From assembly GCF_004519405.1 (NCBI RefSeq), contig NZ_SGWI01000001.1, positions 1 to 64,000 on the forward strand: DNA of 64,000 nt, written 5' to 3'. Numbering within the stretch: position 1 is the first letter of the stretch; each line of letters starts with the position of its first letter. Positions 1 through 8,375 of this stretch are shown here, one piece after another. The notes beneath the pieces are model-generated. The model searched no databases, was not told where the DNA came from, and saw only the letters and a program-made list of their open reading frames with translations. The stretch is from Pseudomonas sp. BCA17. Lineage in GTDB: Bacteria; Pseudomonadota; Gammaproteobacteria; Pseudomonadales; Pseudomonadaceae. A program made the translations under genes and the position numbers.

Positions 1-27
1 CCCAACGGGAGCAAGCTCCCTCGCCAC
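1..27. repeat. REP element (half of a REPIN) at the window edge
   Basis: The palindromic core GGGAGCAAGCTCCC lies at 7-20 and is followed by TCGCCACA. The same 27-base unit occurs in both orientations at 35338-35444. This is a typical intergenic REP of fluorescent pseudomonads. Its partner copy, if present, lies outside the window. Confidence 0.8.
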
Positions 28-99
28 ACATACAGCGTTCACCCTTAACTGACTGGCATTACGCACACCTGCCGTACCTTTAATAAAAACAATTATGAG

Positions 100-120
100 G
101 GCACCCGCGCATCGGGTGCC
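100..120 (+). promoter_or_regulatory. GC-rich leader hairpin upstream of the MFS gene
   Basis: GGCACCCG (100-107) pairs perfectly with CGGGTGCC (113-120) around the loop CGCAT. It sits directly before the likely Shine-Dalgarno GAGG (122-125) of the gene starting at 134. There is no T-tract, so it is not a normal terminator. A role in attenuation or mRNA stability is inference only. Confidence 0.35.
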
Positions 121-133
121 TGAGGTCCACACG

Positions 134-1444
134 ATGTCCAAGCCTGCACCTGTTGCCCAGGTTTCCGTTGCCGTATCCGCGGCAAACAGCGACAAAACCA
201 GTCGCTATTTCCAATTGCTGCTGCTGGTACTGGCCGCGGGCGCGATCTACCCGATCCTCTACCTGCGCCAGGTTTACCAGACCACCATGCTCGATGTGTT
301 CCACATCAACCACAGCGAGCTGGGGTACCTGTACTCGATGCTCGGCACAATTTTCTTGCTCAGCTACTTGCCCAGCGGTTGGCTGGCCGACCGTTTGCCG
401 CCGCGCTTTCTGATCTTCTTCTCGCTGGTCGCTACCGGCGCACTGGGCCTGTGGTACGCCAGCGTGCCGTCGATGACCGGCCTGATGATCATCTTCGGCT
501 GCTGGGGCCTGACCACTGGCCTGACGTTCTGGGCCTCGGTGCTCAAGCGCGTGAAGATGATTGCCCATCACACCGAACAGGGCCGTTTCTTCGGCATCCT
601 CGACGGTGGTCGTGGGTTGGTGGAAGCCTTGCTCGCCACCGTCGCCCTGGGCCTGTTTGCCTACGCGACCGAAACGCGCAGCGAGTCGGCGGCCGAGGGG
701 TTCAAGCACGTCGTGTACCTGTACTCGTTCATCTGCATCGCTCTCGGGTTTGGCTTGGTGCTGCTCAAGGACCCCAAGTCCCTGGCGGAAACCGCCGCGG
801 TGGAGAAGGGCAAGTTCAACCTGATTGCCGACCTGAGCACATTGGTAAAGATCCCCGAGCTGTGGCTGGTGACCGCCATCGTGTTCTGCGGTTATCACAT
901 GTTCTGGGCCACCTACAGCTTCTCCGACTACTTGCAGGGCAGCGGTATGACCGCCGTGATGGCCGGCACCATCACCACCATCAAGTTGTGGATGCGCCCT
1001 ATCGGCGGCATCGGCGGCGGCTGGTTGGGGGATAAGTTCTCGAACATTTCGGTACTGATCGTCGCACTGGTACTGGTGACCCTCGCGATGGTCGGGCTGA
1101 TCCTGTTCCCGGCGTTCAACAGCCTGGGCCTGCTGATCGGCACAGTGATCTTTATCGGCCTGATGACCTATGCGATCCGTGGCCTGTACTGGGCGATCCT
1201 CGACAGCTGCGACATCCCGCTGCGCATCACCGGCCTGGCCATCGGCATCGTCTCGGTGGTGGGCTACCTGCCGGACACGTTTATCCCGCTGATCAACGGC
1301 TACCTGACCGAGACCTACCCGGGCAAGGCCGGTTACAACCTGTATTTCGGCTACATCGCCTTCATCGGCGTGCTCGGGACCCTGGCGGCCCTGACATTGC
1401 GCGCCCGGATCAACCGTAAAAAATTCAACCAGACAGGTGCCTGA
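134..1444 (+). CDS. MFS transporter, first gene of a sugar-acid/alcohol catabolic operon
   Basis: A 436-residue protein with about 12 hydrophobic segments. The segment between helices 2 and 3 is PSGWLADRLPPR, close to the MFS loop motif GxxxDRxGRR. The open frame extends up to 95, but ATG at 134 is preferred because GAGG precedes it at good spacing and the extension would span a GC hairpin. The stop codon at 1442-1444 lies directly before the enolase-superfamily gene at 1446, so the two are co-transcribed. Given the two downstream enzymes, uptake of the substrate of that pathway is the best inference. The substrate cannot be read from the sequence. Family confidence is high and specificity is unknown. 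Confidence 0.85.
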   Translation: MSKPAPVAQVSVAVSAANSDKTSRYFQLLLLVLAAGAIYPILYLRQVYQTTMLDVFHINHSELGYLYSMLGTIFLLSYLPSGWLADRLPPRFLIFFSLVATGALGLWYASVPSMTGLMIIFGCWGLTTGLTFWASVLKRVKMIAHHTEQGRFFGILDGGRGLVEALLATVALGLFAYATETRSESAAEGFKHVVYLYSFICIALGFGLVLLKDPKSLAETAAVEKGKFNLIADLSTLVKIPELWLVTAIVFCGYHMFWATYSFSDYLQGSGMTAVMAGTITTIKLWMRPIGGIGGGWLGDKFSNISVLIVALVLVTLAMVGLILFPAFNSLGLLIGTVIFIGLMTYAIRGLYWAILDSCDIPLRITGLAIGIVSVVGYLPDTFIPLINGYLTETYPGKAGYNLYFGYIAFIGVLGTLAALTLRARINRKKFNQTGA

Positions 1445-1445
1445 G

Positions 1446-2663
1446 ATGAAAATCGTCGCCCTTGAAACCCATATCGTTGCCGTTCCACCGCCGCATATCG
1501 GCGGTATGTACTGGCTGTTCGTGAAGCTGAAGACCGACTGCGGCATTGAAGGCGTCGGCGAGATTTACGCCGCTACGTTCGGCCCCAAGGCCATGTTGCC
1601 GATCATCGAGGACGTGTTTGAGCGCTACCTGCTCAACCATGACCCGCACCATATCGAGCGCTTCTTCCGCCAGGCTTACTCCAGCGGTTTCACCCAGCGC
1701 CCGGACCTGACCATGATGGGGGTGGTCAGCGGCCTGGAAATGGCCTGCTGGGACATCATCGGCAAGGCCGCCAACAAGCCGGTCTACGAGTTGCTTGGCG
1801 GCAAGGTCAACGAGCGCCTGCGCTCCTACACCTACTTGTATCCGGTCAACAGCAAGGGCGAATACGACTACGACGACCCGGACCTCGCCGCCGAGTGCGC
1901 CATCGAGAACATGAATAAAGGCTTCACGGCGCTGAAGTTCGATCCGGCCGGGCCGTACACCGCCTATTCGGGCCACCAGATTTCCCTGGAAGTGCTGGAG
2001 CGCTGCGAGACGTTCTGCCGCAAGATCCGCGAAGCGGTGGGCGACAAGTGTGACCTGCTGTTCGGCACCCATGGGCAGATGGTGCCGTCGTCGGCAATCC
2101 GCCTGGCCAGGCGCCTGGAGAAATACGATCCGCTGTGGTTCGAGGAGCCGGTGCCGCCAGGCCAGGAAGACGCCATGGCCCAGGTCGCGGCCAAGACCAG
2201 CATCCCGATTGCCACGGGTGAGCGCCTGACCACCAAGTACGAATTTTTCAAGCTGCTGCAAGCCGGCGGCGCGTCGATCCTGCAAATGAACGTGGCGCGC
2301 TGCGGGGGGCTGCTGGAGGCCAAGAAGATCGCGAGCATGGCCGAAGCCTACTACGCACAGATTGCGCCGCATCTGTACAACGGGCCGATTGGTGCAGCGG
2401 CGAGCTTCCAACTGGCGACCTGCACGCCGAATTTCCTGATCCAGGAAAGCATCATGACCTGGGGCGGCTTTCACGCCGACGTGCTGACCAAGCCACTGCA
2501 ATGGGAGGACGGCTACATCATCCCGTCCAGCGAGCCCGGGCTGGGTGTGGAACTGAATATGGACGTGGTGCGCAAGCACTCGCCGTATACCGGTGAACGC
2601 CTGCATTTGCAGATGGCGCCAACCCCGGCTGACGTCAAAGACACTTCGCCCGCCAAGGGCTAA
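1446..2663 (+). CDS. Mandelate racemase/muconate lactonizing (enolase superfamily) enzyme, probable sugar-acid dehydratase
   Basis: A 405-residue protein with an N-terminal capping domain and a C-terminal barrel. Recognisable elements are the KFDP strand, WFEEPVPP with the metal-ligand Glu233/Glu234, GERL with Glu259, and the catalytic-type APH with His309. This layout resembles D-galactonate/mannonate-type dehydratases. At the third-strand position, where the family usually has a metal-binding Asp (as in DxHGR), this protein reads GTHGQ (207-211), so the usual Asp is not visible. GTG at 1437 is an alternative start that would overlap the MFS stop. The context with an importer and a GMC oxidoreductase suggests dehydration or epimerisation of an acid sugar. 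The exact substrate is unknown. Confidence 0.8.
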   Translation: MKIVALETHIVAVPPPHIGGMYWLFVKLKTDCGIEGVGEIYAATFGPKAMLPIIEDVFERYLLNHDPHHIERFFRQAYSSGFTQRPDLTMMGVVSGLEMACWDIIGKAANKPVYELLGGKVNERLRSYTYLYPVNSKGEYDYDDPDLAAECAIENMNKGFTALKFDPAGPYTAYSGHQISLEVLERCETFCRKIREAVGDKCDLLFGTHGQMVPSSAIRLARRLEKYDPLWFEEPVPPGQEDAMAQVAAKTSIPIATGERLTTKYEFFKLLQAGGASILQMNVARCGGLLEAKKIASMAEAYYAQIAPHLYNGPIGAAASFQLATCTPNFLIQESIMTWGGFHADVLTKPLQWEDGYIIPSSEPGLGVELNMDVVRKHSPYTGERLHLQMAPTPADVKDTSPAKG

Positions 2664-2688
2664 AAAACGACTTACGCGGTAACCGTGA

Positions 2689-4299
2689 ATGACATATGAC
2701 TACATCATCGCCGGTGCTGGCGCCGCAGGCTGCGTCCTGGCCAACCGGCTGTCCGCCTCAGGCAAATACTCCGTCTTGCTGCTGGAAGCCGGCGGCAAGG
2801 ACAGTTCCTGGTGGTTCAAGATCCCGGTCGGTTTCGCCAAGATGTACTACAACCCGACCTTCAACTGGATGTACTACAGCCAGCCGCAAAAACAGCTGGC
2901 CGGGCGTGAAATCTACGCGCCTCGCGGCAAAGTGCAGGGTGGCTCGGGCTCGATCAACGCGATGATCTACGTGCGCGGGCAGGCCCACGATTTCAATGAC
3001 TGGGCCGCCAACGGCAACGACGGCTGGGGCTTCAAGGACGTGCTGCCGTACTTTCGCAAGCTGGAAAACCATCCGTTGGGCGACACCGAGTACCACGGTG
3101 GCAGCGGCCCCATCAGCATCACGCCGATGAAGGGCCATACCCACCCGATCTGCGATGCGTTCCTCAAAGGCTGCGAGCAGCTCGGCTATGGCCTGAGTGA
3201 TGACTTCAACGGGCCGGATTTCGAAGGCGCGGGCCTGTATGACGTCAATACACGCAATGGCGAGCGCTGTTCCAGCAGCTTTGCGCATCTGCATCCGGCA
3301 CTCAGTCGTCCGAACCTGACCGTAGAGCTGCATGCACTGGTCGACCGTGTGCTGTTCGACGACCAGCAGCGCGCCACGGGCATCAGTGTGACCCAGCACG
3401 GCGTGGCCCGCACCTTCACGGCACGCAAGGAGGTCATCCTTTGTGCCGGCGCTGTGGACACGCCGAAAATCCTGCAACTGTCCGGCGTGGCTGACCAGCG
3501 ATTGCTCGCCGAACACAATATTGCGCTGGTCAAGCACCTGCCGGCCGTGGGTGAAAACCTGCAGGACCACCTCTGCGTCAGCTACTACTACAAGGCCAAT
3601 ATCCCGACCCTGAACGACGAACTCAGCTCGCTGTTCGGCCAGTTGAAGCTGGGCCTCAAGTACCTGTTCACGCGCAAGGGCGCGCTGGCCATGAGCGTCA
3701 ACCAGGCCGGTGGGTTCTTTCGCGGCAACGATCAACAGGCGGACCCGAACCTGCAGCTCTACTTCAACCCGCTGTCGTACCAGATCCCGAAAAACAACAA
3801 GGCCAGCCTCAAGCCCGAGCCGTACTCCGGTTTCCTGCTGTGCTTCAACCCGTGCCGGCCGACCAGCCGCGGCACCATCCGCATTGCTTCAAAAAACCCA
3901 AGGGACGCGGCGCTGATCGATCCCAACTACCTGAGCACCCAAAAGGACATCGACGAGGTGATCCAGGGCAGCCGGTTGATGCGCAAGATCATGCAGGCCC
4001 CTGCGCTCAAGGGCATCACGGTGGCCGAGGTTCTACCCGGCGCGGCAGTGCAGACCGATGAGCAAATGCTGCATTACTTCCGTGAAAACAGCGGTTCGAT
4101 CTACCACTTGTGCGGCTCCTGCGCCATGGGCTCGGACCCGCAGGTATCGGTGGTGGACAAGCGCTTGAAGGTGCACGGATTGGACGGATTGCGCATTGTC
4201 GATGCGTCGATCTTCCCGAACGTGACTTCGGGCAACACCCATGCGGCGGTGTTGATGGTGGCGGAGAAGGGGGCGGATTTGATCCTGCAGGATGCATAG
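2689..4299 (+). CDS. GMC-family FAD oxidoreductase (choline/alcohol dehydrogenase type)
   Basis: A 536-residue protein. The N-terminal Rossmann motif GAGAAGCVLANRL lies at about 8-20. The GMC signature GGSGSINAMIYVRG lies near 83-96. The C-terminal catalytic region contains YHLCGSCAMG and the NVTSGNTHAA segment with the conserved Asn/His pair. Members oxidise primary or secondary alcohols using FAD, passing electrons to the respiratory chain or oxygen. There is no signal peptide, so it is cytoplasmic or peripheral. It is the last gene of the MFS-dehydratase-GMC operon (25-bp gap) and probably oxidises a hydroxyl group of the same substrate. A typical full-length member with good start support. 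Confidence 0.88.
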   Translation: MTYDYIIAGAGAAGCVLANRLSASGKYSVLLLEAGGKDSSWWFKIPVGFAKMYYNPTFNWMYYSQPQKQLAGREIYAPRGKVQGGSGSINAMIYVRGQAHDFNDWAANGNDGWGFKDVLPYFRKLENHPLGDTEYHGGSGPISITPMKGHTHPICDAFLKGCEQLGYGLSDDFNGPDFEGAGLYDVNTRNGERCSSSFAHLHPALSRPNLTVELHALVDRVLFDDQQRATGISVTQHGVARTFTARKEVILCAGAVDTPKILQLSGVADQRLLAEHNIALVKHLPAVGENLQDHLCVSYYYKANIPTLNDELSSLFGQLKLGLKYLFTRKGALAMSVNQAGGFFRGNDQQADPNLQLYFNPLSYQIPKNNKASLKPEPYSGFLLCFNPCRPTSRGTIRIASKNPRDAALIDPNYLSTQKDIDEVIQGSRLMRKIMQAPALKGITVAEVLPGAAVQTDEQMLHYFRENSGSIYHLCGSCAMGSDPQVSVVDKRLKVHGLDGLRIVDASIFPNVTSGNTHAAVLMVAEKGADLILQDA

Positions 4300-4329
4300 G
4301 CGCCCATGTGCAGGAATAACAGGCAGTGC

Positions 4330-4370
4330 TATATATTTCCCAATGGAATAAATAAAGACTTATATATTCC
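4330..4370 (+). promoter_or_regulatory. Pair of TATATAT direct repeats upstream of molbindin
   Basis: TATATATTTCC (4330-4340) and TATATATTCC (4361-4370) are direct repeats with a 31-bp period, about three helical turns. The region is distinctly AT-rich between GC-rich genes. TATATA-containing half-sites are known for ModE operators, but here the repeats are direct rather than inverted, so a ModE site is only a suggestion. Confidence 0.3.
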
Positions 4371-4451
4371 TTTTAATGTTTTTATCGGTGGCGCATTTTG
4401 AGGGCCTGCGCATTCGTGCGGATTGACCCAACAGCCAAAAGGAAAGCCGAC

Positions 4452-4667
4452 ATGACCATTAAAGCGATCAACGTGCGCAACCAGTTCAAGGGCGTGATCA
4501 AGGAAATACTGCTGGGGGAAGTGGTGTCCGAGATCGACGTGCAGACCGCGTCCGGCATCGTCACCTCGGTGATCACCACCCGCTCGGTGCGTGATCTGGA
4601 ATTGAAGGTGGGCAGTGAGGTGATCGCTTTTGTGAAGTCGACGGAAGTGTCGATCGCCAAACTCTGA
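4452..4667 (+). CDS. Molbindin-like TOBE domain protein
   Basis: A 71-residue protein consisting of one TOBE (transport-associated OB) domain: MTIKAINVRNQFKG..., with the EIDVQTASGIVTSVIT core and a C-terminal VGSEVIAFVKSTEVSIAKL strand. Small single-domain molbindins bind molybdate or tungstate oxyanions as oligomers and act in cytoplasmic molybdenum homeostasis. The start is supported by GGAAAG about 5 bases upstream. It is monocistronic, between the GMC gene (152 bp upstream) and convergent patB. A perfect 12-bp hairpin follows the stop codon. Confidence 0.85.
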   Translation: MTIKAINVRNQFKGVIKEILLGEVVSEIDVQTASGIVTSVITTRSVRDLELKVGSEVIAFVKSTEVSIAKL

Positions 4668-4670
4668 GAG

Positions 4671-4697
4671 GTGTTCCCACGCGCTGCGTGGGAACAC
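4671..4697. repeat. Perfect 12-bp hairpin between convergent genes (REP-like)
   Basis: GTGTTCCCACGC (4671-4682) pairs exactly with GCGTGGGAACAC (4686-4697) around the loop GCT. No T-tract follows on either strand. I recall TTCCCACGC-type hairpins as repeated intergenic elements in pseudomonads. It may also act as a bidirectional transcription barrier between molbindin and patB. Confidence 0.65.
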
Positions 4698-4716
4698 CGA
4701 CCAGGCGCCCTGGGTG

Positions 4717-5862
4717 TCAGCGATGACGCAGGGCGCGCTCCATACGGTGTAATCCTTCTTCGAGCATCGCCCGTGGGCAACCGAAGTTCAGACGTACGAA
4801 TTGTTGGCTGTCGTCGCCGAATTCGATCCCCGCGCTCAAACCGACCTTGGCCTGCTCAAGGAAGAATTGCTGCGGATCGTCCAGGCCCAGGGCACTGCAA
4901 TCCAGCCAGGCCAGGAAGGTGCCTTGCGGGGCGTGCATCACCACGCCGGGCAGGCGGGTTTGCACGGCCTCGAGCAGGTAGTCACGGTTGGCTTGCAGGT
5001 ACTTGACCAGCGCTTGCAGCCAATCGCCGCATTGGCTATAGGCGGCGCGGGTGGCTTCCAGGCCCAGGGGGCTGACGCTGTCGACCATGCCGCAACGCGC
5101 GTTGTTGAAGCGTTCGCGAATCTCGGCGTTCTGCACCACGGCAAAACAGGTCTTCAGGCCAGCCACGTTGTAGGCTTTGCTCGCCGACATCAACGTGATG
5201 GTGCGCTGGGCGATTTCGGGGCTGAGGCTGGCGGTGGGGATGTGGCGACGGCCGTCGAAGCACAGTTCTGCGTGGATTTCATCGCTGATGATCAACGTGC
5301 CGTTTTCCAGGCAGGCATTGGCTACCGCCAGCAGTTCTTCGCGAGGGAAGACCTTGCCGATCGGGTTGTGCGGGTTGCTCAACAACAGCGCACCGGCGCC
5401 GGTCAGTGCCTGCCGCATGGCAGCCAACGGTGTGACGTATTCCTCTCCCGCCCATTCAAACGGCACTTCGATGCGTGGCAGGTTCCAGTGGCCGGGCGCC
5501 AGGCGAATCGGCCGGTAGTTCGGGGTCTGCAGCACCACCGGCTGGCCCGGTTGCACGAAGGCGTGCAGCGCCATGTTGAAACCGGGCTCGACGCCGGGCA
5601 GGAACAACAACTCCTCAGGCTGCACACGCCAGGCGTACTTGGCCCACAGGTCGGCCACAATGGCTTCGCGCACGTCCGGGCCGGCCACGCTGTAGCCCAG
5701 AACCTGCTGGTCCAAGCGCTGGTGCAAGGCTTGCAACACGGCGGGTGGCGCGGCGATATCCATGTCGGCGATCCACATCGGCAACACGTCTGCCGGGTAA
5801 CGGTTCCACTTGGTGCTGCCGGTGCCGAAGCGTGGGTGGATCGTGTCGAAATCAAAGCTCAT
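4717..5862 (-). CDS. patB: PatB/MalY-type PLP-dependent C-S lyase (cystathionine beta-lyase)
   Basis: A 381-residue fold-type I aminotransferase-like protein. The N-terminal WIADMDIAAPPAV block and the GYSVAGPDVREAI segment are typical of the MalY/PatB group. SASKAYNVAGLK carries the PLP-binding Lys229, and SNPHNPIGKVFPREEL and SDEIHAEL are PLP-pocket motifs. Members cleave cystathionine or cysteine S-conjugates to a thiol, pyruvate and ammonia. It is divergent from a periplasmic gamma-glutamyltransferase, which could supply cysteinyl conjugates from glutathione adducts (inference). A 26-bp dyad 31 bp upstream of the start is a candidate operator. Cytoplasmic, full length. Confidence 0.88.
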   Translation of the reverse strand: MSFDFDTIHPRFGTGSTKWNRYPADVLPMWIADMDIAAPPAVLQALHQRLDQQVLGYSVAGPDVREAIVADLWAKYAWRVQPEELLFLPGVEPGFNMALHAFVQPGQPVVLQTPNYRPIRLAPGHWNLPRIEVPFEWAGEEYVTPLAAMRQALTGAGALLLSNPHNPIGKVFPREELLAVANACLENGTLIISDEIHAELCFDGRRHIPTASLSPEIAQRTITLMSASKAYNVAGLKTCFAVVQNAEIRERFNNARCGMVDSVSPLGLEATRAAYSQCGDWLQALVKYLQANRDYLLEAVQTRLPGVVMHAPQGTFLAWLDCSALGLDDPQQFFLEQAKVGLSAGIEFGDDSQQFVRLNFGCPRAMLEEGLHRMERALRHR

Positions 5863-5892
5863 GGGCGGCTCGTATCAGGGGAGGCGGGCAAA

Positions 5893-5918
5893 TAATGGCG
5901 CCGATTCTAGCGCCATTA
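5893..5918. promoter_or_regulatory. Perfect dyad in the patB/ggt divergent region
   Basis: TAATGGCGC (5893-5901) and GCGCCATTA (5910-5918) form a perfect 9-bp inverted repeat with an 8-bp spacer. It lies 31 bp upstream of the patB start and 163 bp upstream of ggt. It is not followed by a T-tract, and its size and position suit a transcription factor operator. The factor is unknown. Confidence 0.5.
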
Positions 5919-6080
5919 ATTTTATAGGCCAGTGCTGATTGCCACAGACAGTGGCTGGTGTGCTTATTGAGGCACCAGCGTTCTGTCACCGACAAGCTCT
6001 GTAATAAAAACGCCATTGCGCTGGGGATTAAAACAGGGAAGGGCTATTTTGGTGCATCTCAATAAATAGAGTAGCCATGG

Positions 6081-7805
6081 ATGAAATACCAACCCTTCAG
6101 CCGTACGTTGATTGCCACTGCGCTGGTGTTGACGGTCGGCGGTGTGCAAGCCGCTTCCCAGGCGCCGGTGGCCGGTGAAAACGGCATGGTCGTGACCGCC
6201 CAGCATTTGGCCACGCATGTGGGCGTGGATGTGCTCAAGGCCGGCGGCAACGCGGTGGATGCGGCCGTTGCGGTCGGCTATGCGCTGGCGGTGGTGTACC
6301 CGGCGGCGGGTAACCTCGGCGGCGGCGGCTTCATGACCGTGCAACTGGCCGACGGGCGCAAGACCTTCCTCGACTTCCGCGAAAAAGCGCCCCTGGCGGC
6401 CACCGCCGACATGTACCTGGACAAAGACGGCAAGGTCATCGACGGCCTCAGTGCCAAGGGCCACCTGGCGGTCGGTGTGCCCGGCACTGTGTCCGGCATG
6501 GAGCTGGCCCTGAGCAAATACGGCACCCTCAAGCGTGCCCAGGTGATTGCCCCGGCGATCAAGCTGGCGGAAAACGGTTTTGAACTGGAGCAGGGCGATA
6601 TCGACCTGTTGCACACGGCTACCGGCGAGTTTGAAAAAGACCAGGACCTGCGCGGGATCTTCCTGCACAACGGCCAGCCGATGCAGGTCGGCCAGAAACT
6701 GGTGCAGAAAGACTTGGCCAAGACCCTCAAGGAAATCTCCGCCAAGGGCAGCGACGGCTTCTATAAAGGCTGGGTCGCCAAGGCACTGGTGGATTCCAGC
6801 CAGGCCGGCAAAGGCATCATTACCCAGGCCGACCTGGACAAATACAAAACCCGTGAACTGGCGCCTATCGAGTGCGATTACCGTGGCTACCACGTGGTCT
6901 CGGCGCCGCCTCCAAGCTCGGGTGGCGTGGTGATCTGCCAGATCATGAACATCCTCGAAGGTTATCCGATGGCCGACCTTGGCTATCACTCGGCTCAGGG
7001 CCTGCACTATCAGATCGAGGCCATGCGCCACGCCTACGTGGACCGTAACAGCTACCTGGGCGACCCGGATTTCGTGAAGAACCCTATTGCCCACCTGTTG
7101 GACAAGGACTACGCCAGCAAGCTGCGCGCCGTCATCGAACCGCAGAAAGCCGGCGACTCCCAGGCGATCAAGCCGGGCGTCTCGCCCCATGAAGGCAACA
7201 ACACCACCCACTATTCCATCGTCGACAAGTGGGGCAACGCGGTGTCGGTGACCTACACCCTCAACGACTGGTTTGGTGCCGGCGTGATGGCGAGCAAGAC
7301 CGGCGTGATCCTCAACGACGAAATGGATGACTTCACCGTCAAGGTCGGCGTGCCGAACATGTACGGCCTGGTCCAGGGTGAAGCCAACGCCATCGCACCG
7401 GGCAAGGCGCCGCTGTCATCGATGAGCCCGACCATCGTGACCAAGGATGGCAAGGCGGTGATGGTGGTGGGTACGCCGGGTGGCAGCCGTATCATCACGG
7501 CCACCTTGCTGACCATCCTCAATGTCATCGACTACAAGATGAACATTCAGGAAGCGGTGGATGCGCCGCGTTTCCACCAGCAGTGGATGCCGGAAACCAC
7601 TAACCTGGAACGGTTTGCCGTAAGCCCCGACACCCAGAAGATCCTCGAAAGCTGGGGCCATAAGTTTGCCGGCCCGCAGGATGCCAACCACCTGGCCGCG
7701 ATTCTGGTCGGCGCGCCGTCCCTGGACGGCAAGCCGGTAGGCAACAACCGTTTCTACGGGGCGAATGATCCGCGCCGTAACACCGGCCTGTCGTTGGGCT
7801 ACTGA
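6081..7805 (+). CDS. ggt: Periplasmic gamma-glutamyltransferase (gamma-glutamyltranspeptidase)
   Basis: A 574-residue proenzyme with a signal peptide (about 1-24, ending GVQAASQ). The large-subunit motifs KAGGNAVDAAVAVGYAL and AGNLGGGGFM are present. The autoprocessing site is NNTTHYSIVD, with the expected nucleophile Thr375 at the start of the small subunit, and the lid region after YTLNDWFGAG is present. It hydrolyses or transfers the gamma-glutamyl group of glutathione and its conjugates in the periplasm, releasing Cys-Gly species. The length matches E. coli Ggt (about 580). The start at 6081 has only a weak ribosome binding site. It is divergent from patB, and a cruciform-forming repeat follows its stop. 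Confidence 0.92.
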   Translation: MKYQPFSRTLIATALVLTVGGVQAASQAPVAGENGMVVTAQHLATHVGVDVLKAGGNAVDAAVAVGYALAVVYPAAGNLGGGGFMTVQLADGRKTFLDFREKAPLAATADMYLDKDGKVIDGLSAKGHLAVGVPGTVSGMELALSKYGTLKRAQVIAPAIKLAENGFELEQGDIDLLHTATGEFEKDQDLRGIFLHNGQPMQVGQKLVQKDLAKTLKEISAKGSDGFYKGWVAKALVDSSQAGKGIITQADLDKYKTRELAPIECDYRGYHVVSAPPPSSGGVVICQIMNILEGYPMADLGYHSAQGLHYQIEAMRHAYVDRNSYLGDPDFVKNPIAHLLDKDYASKLRAVIEPQKAGDSQAIKPGVSPHEGNNTTHYSIVDKWGNAVSVTYTLNDWFGAGVMASKTGVILNDEMDDFTVKVGVPNMYGLVQGEANAIAPGKAPLSSMSPTIVTKDGKAVMVVGTPGGSRIITATLLTILNVIDYKMNIQEAVDAPRFHQQWMPETTNLERFAVSPDTQKILESWGHKFAGPQDANHLAAILVGAPSLDGKPVGNNRFYGANDPRRNTGLSLGY

Positions 7806-7812
7806 CTGTAGC

Positions 7813-7855
7813 GAGCGGCTTGCCACCGCGCCGGGTGGCGCAGGGCAAGCCGCTC
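7813..7855. repeat. Cruciform repeat between convergent ggt and the kinase gene
   Basis: GAGCGGCTTGCC (7813-7824) pairs perfectly with GGCAAGCCGCTC (7844-7855), and inside it GCCACC pairs with GGTGGC. The nested dyad resembles Pseudomonas REPIN-like intergenic elements and probably separates the two convergent transcripts. It overlaps the last two bases of the kinase gene. Confidence 0.6.
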
Positions 7856-8375
7856 ACTGCAACAGCCGCTCTACCGCCGTAAACGCCGCGACCCGGCGCT
7901 CTTCCCAATGTCCGTCAATCACCACGAAGGGCTGTTGATGCGCTTGCATCCACGCCAGGCTGTCCTGGAAGAATGCCCGACGATCCTCCAACTGCGGTTG
8001 GCAGCGCTGACCGTCCGCGGTCCATTCCACATCCTCCGGCGACAGCAGCAGGTGCAAGTCGTACCGGCGGGCCAACAGTTCACTGTCGAGCCAGGCCGGG
8101 TAGTCGCCGAACAGGGTCTGGCTCCATAACGTATTGGTCAGCAAGTGGGTGTCGAGAATCAGCAAATCGGGCTGTTCGGCGCGGGCGGCGTCTTCCCAGG
8201 CCAGTTGGCCACGAGCGATGGCCGGAATGTCGGCCAGGGTCGTGTCGCGCTGGTGGCGGTCGATGAAATCGCGCACATATTCGCCCACCATCAGCCCGCC
8301 GAAATGGGCGTGCAGCTCGGCCGCCAACCAACTTTTGCCACTCGACTCGGGCCCGGCCAATACCACCACCTTCAT
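7854..8375 (-). CDS. NadR-like ribosylnicotinamide kinase (AAA_28 domain)
   Basis: A 173-residue P-loop protein starting MKVVVLAGPESSGKS, with the Walker A motif GPESSGKS at 7-14. The GEYVRDFIDRH and LLILDTHLLTNTLW segments match the kinase half of NadR. It phosphorylates nicotinamide riboside to NMN, trapping the imported vitamin. The start is fixed by the ATGA overlap with the pnuC stop (8372-8375), so the two genes are translationally coupled. An upstream in-frame start would lie inside pnuC. There is no adenylyltransferase or DNA-binding domain, so it is a stand-alone kinase and not full NadR. Confidence 0.85.
   Translation of the reverse strand: MKVVVLAGPESSGKSWLAAELHAHFGGLMVGEYVRDFIDRHQRDTTLADIPAIARGQLAWEDAARAEQPDLLILDTHLLTNTLWSQTLFGDYPAWLDSELLARRYDLHLLLSPEDVEWTADGQRCQPQLEDRRAFFQDSLAWMQAHQQPFVVIDGHWEERRVAAFTAVERLLQ

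Noticed and set aside
80-1546. Long minus-strand open frame (488 codons) opposite the MFS gene
   Set aside because: It is Gln/His/Arg-rich antisense sequence typical of high-GC shadow frames, while the + strand encodes a clear MFS protein.
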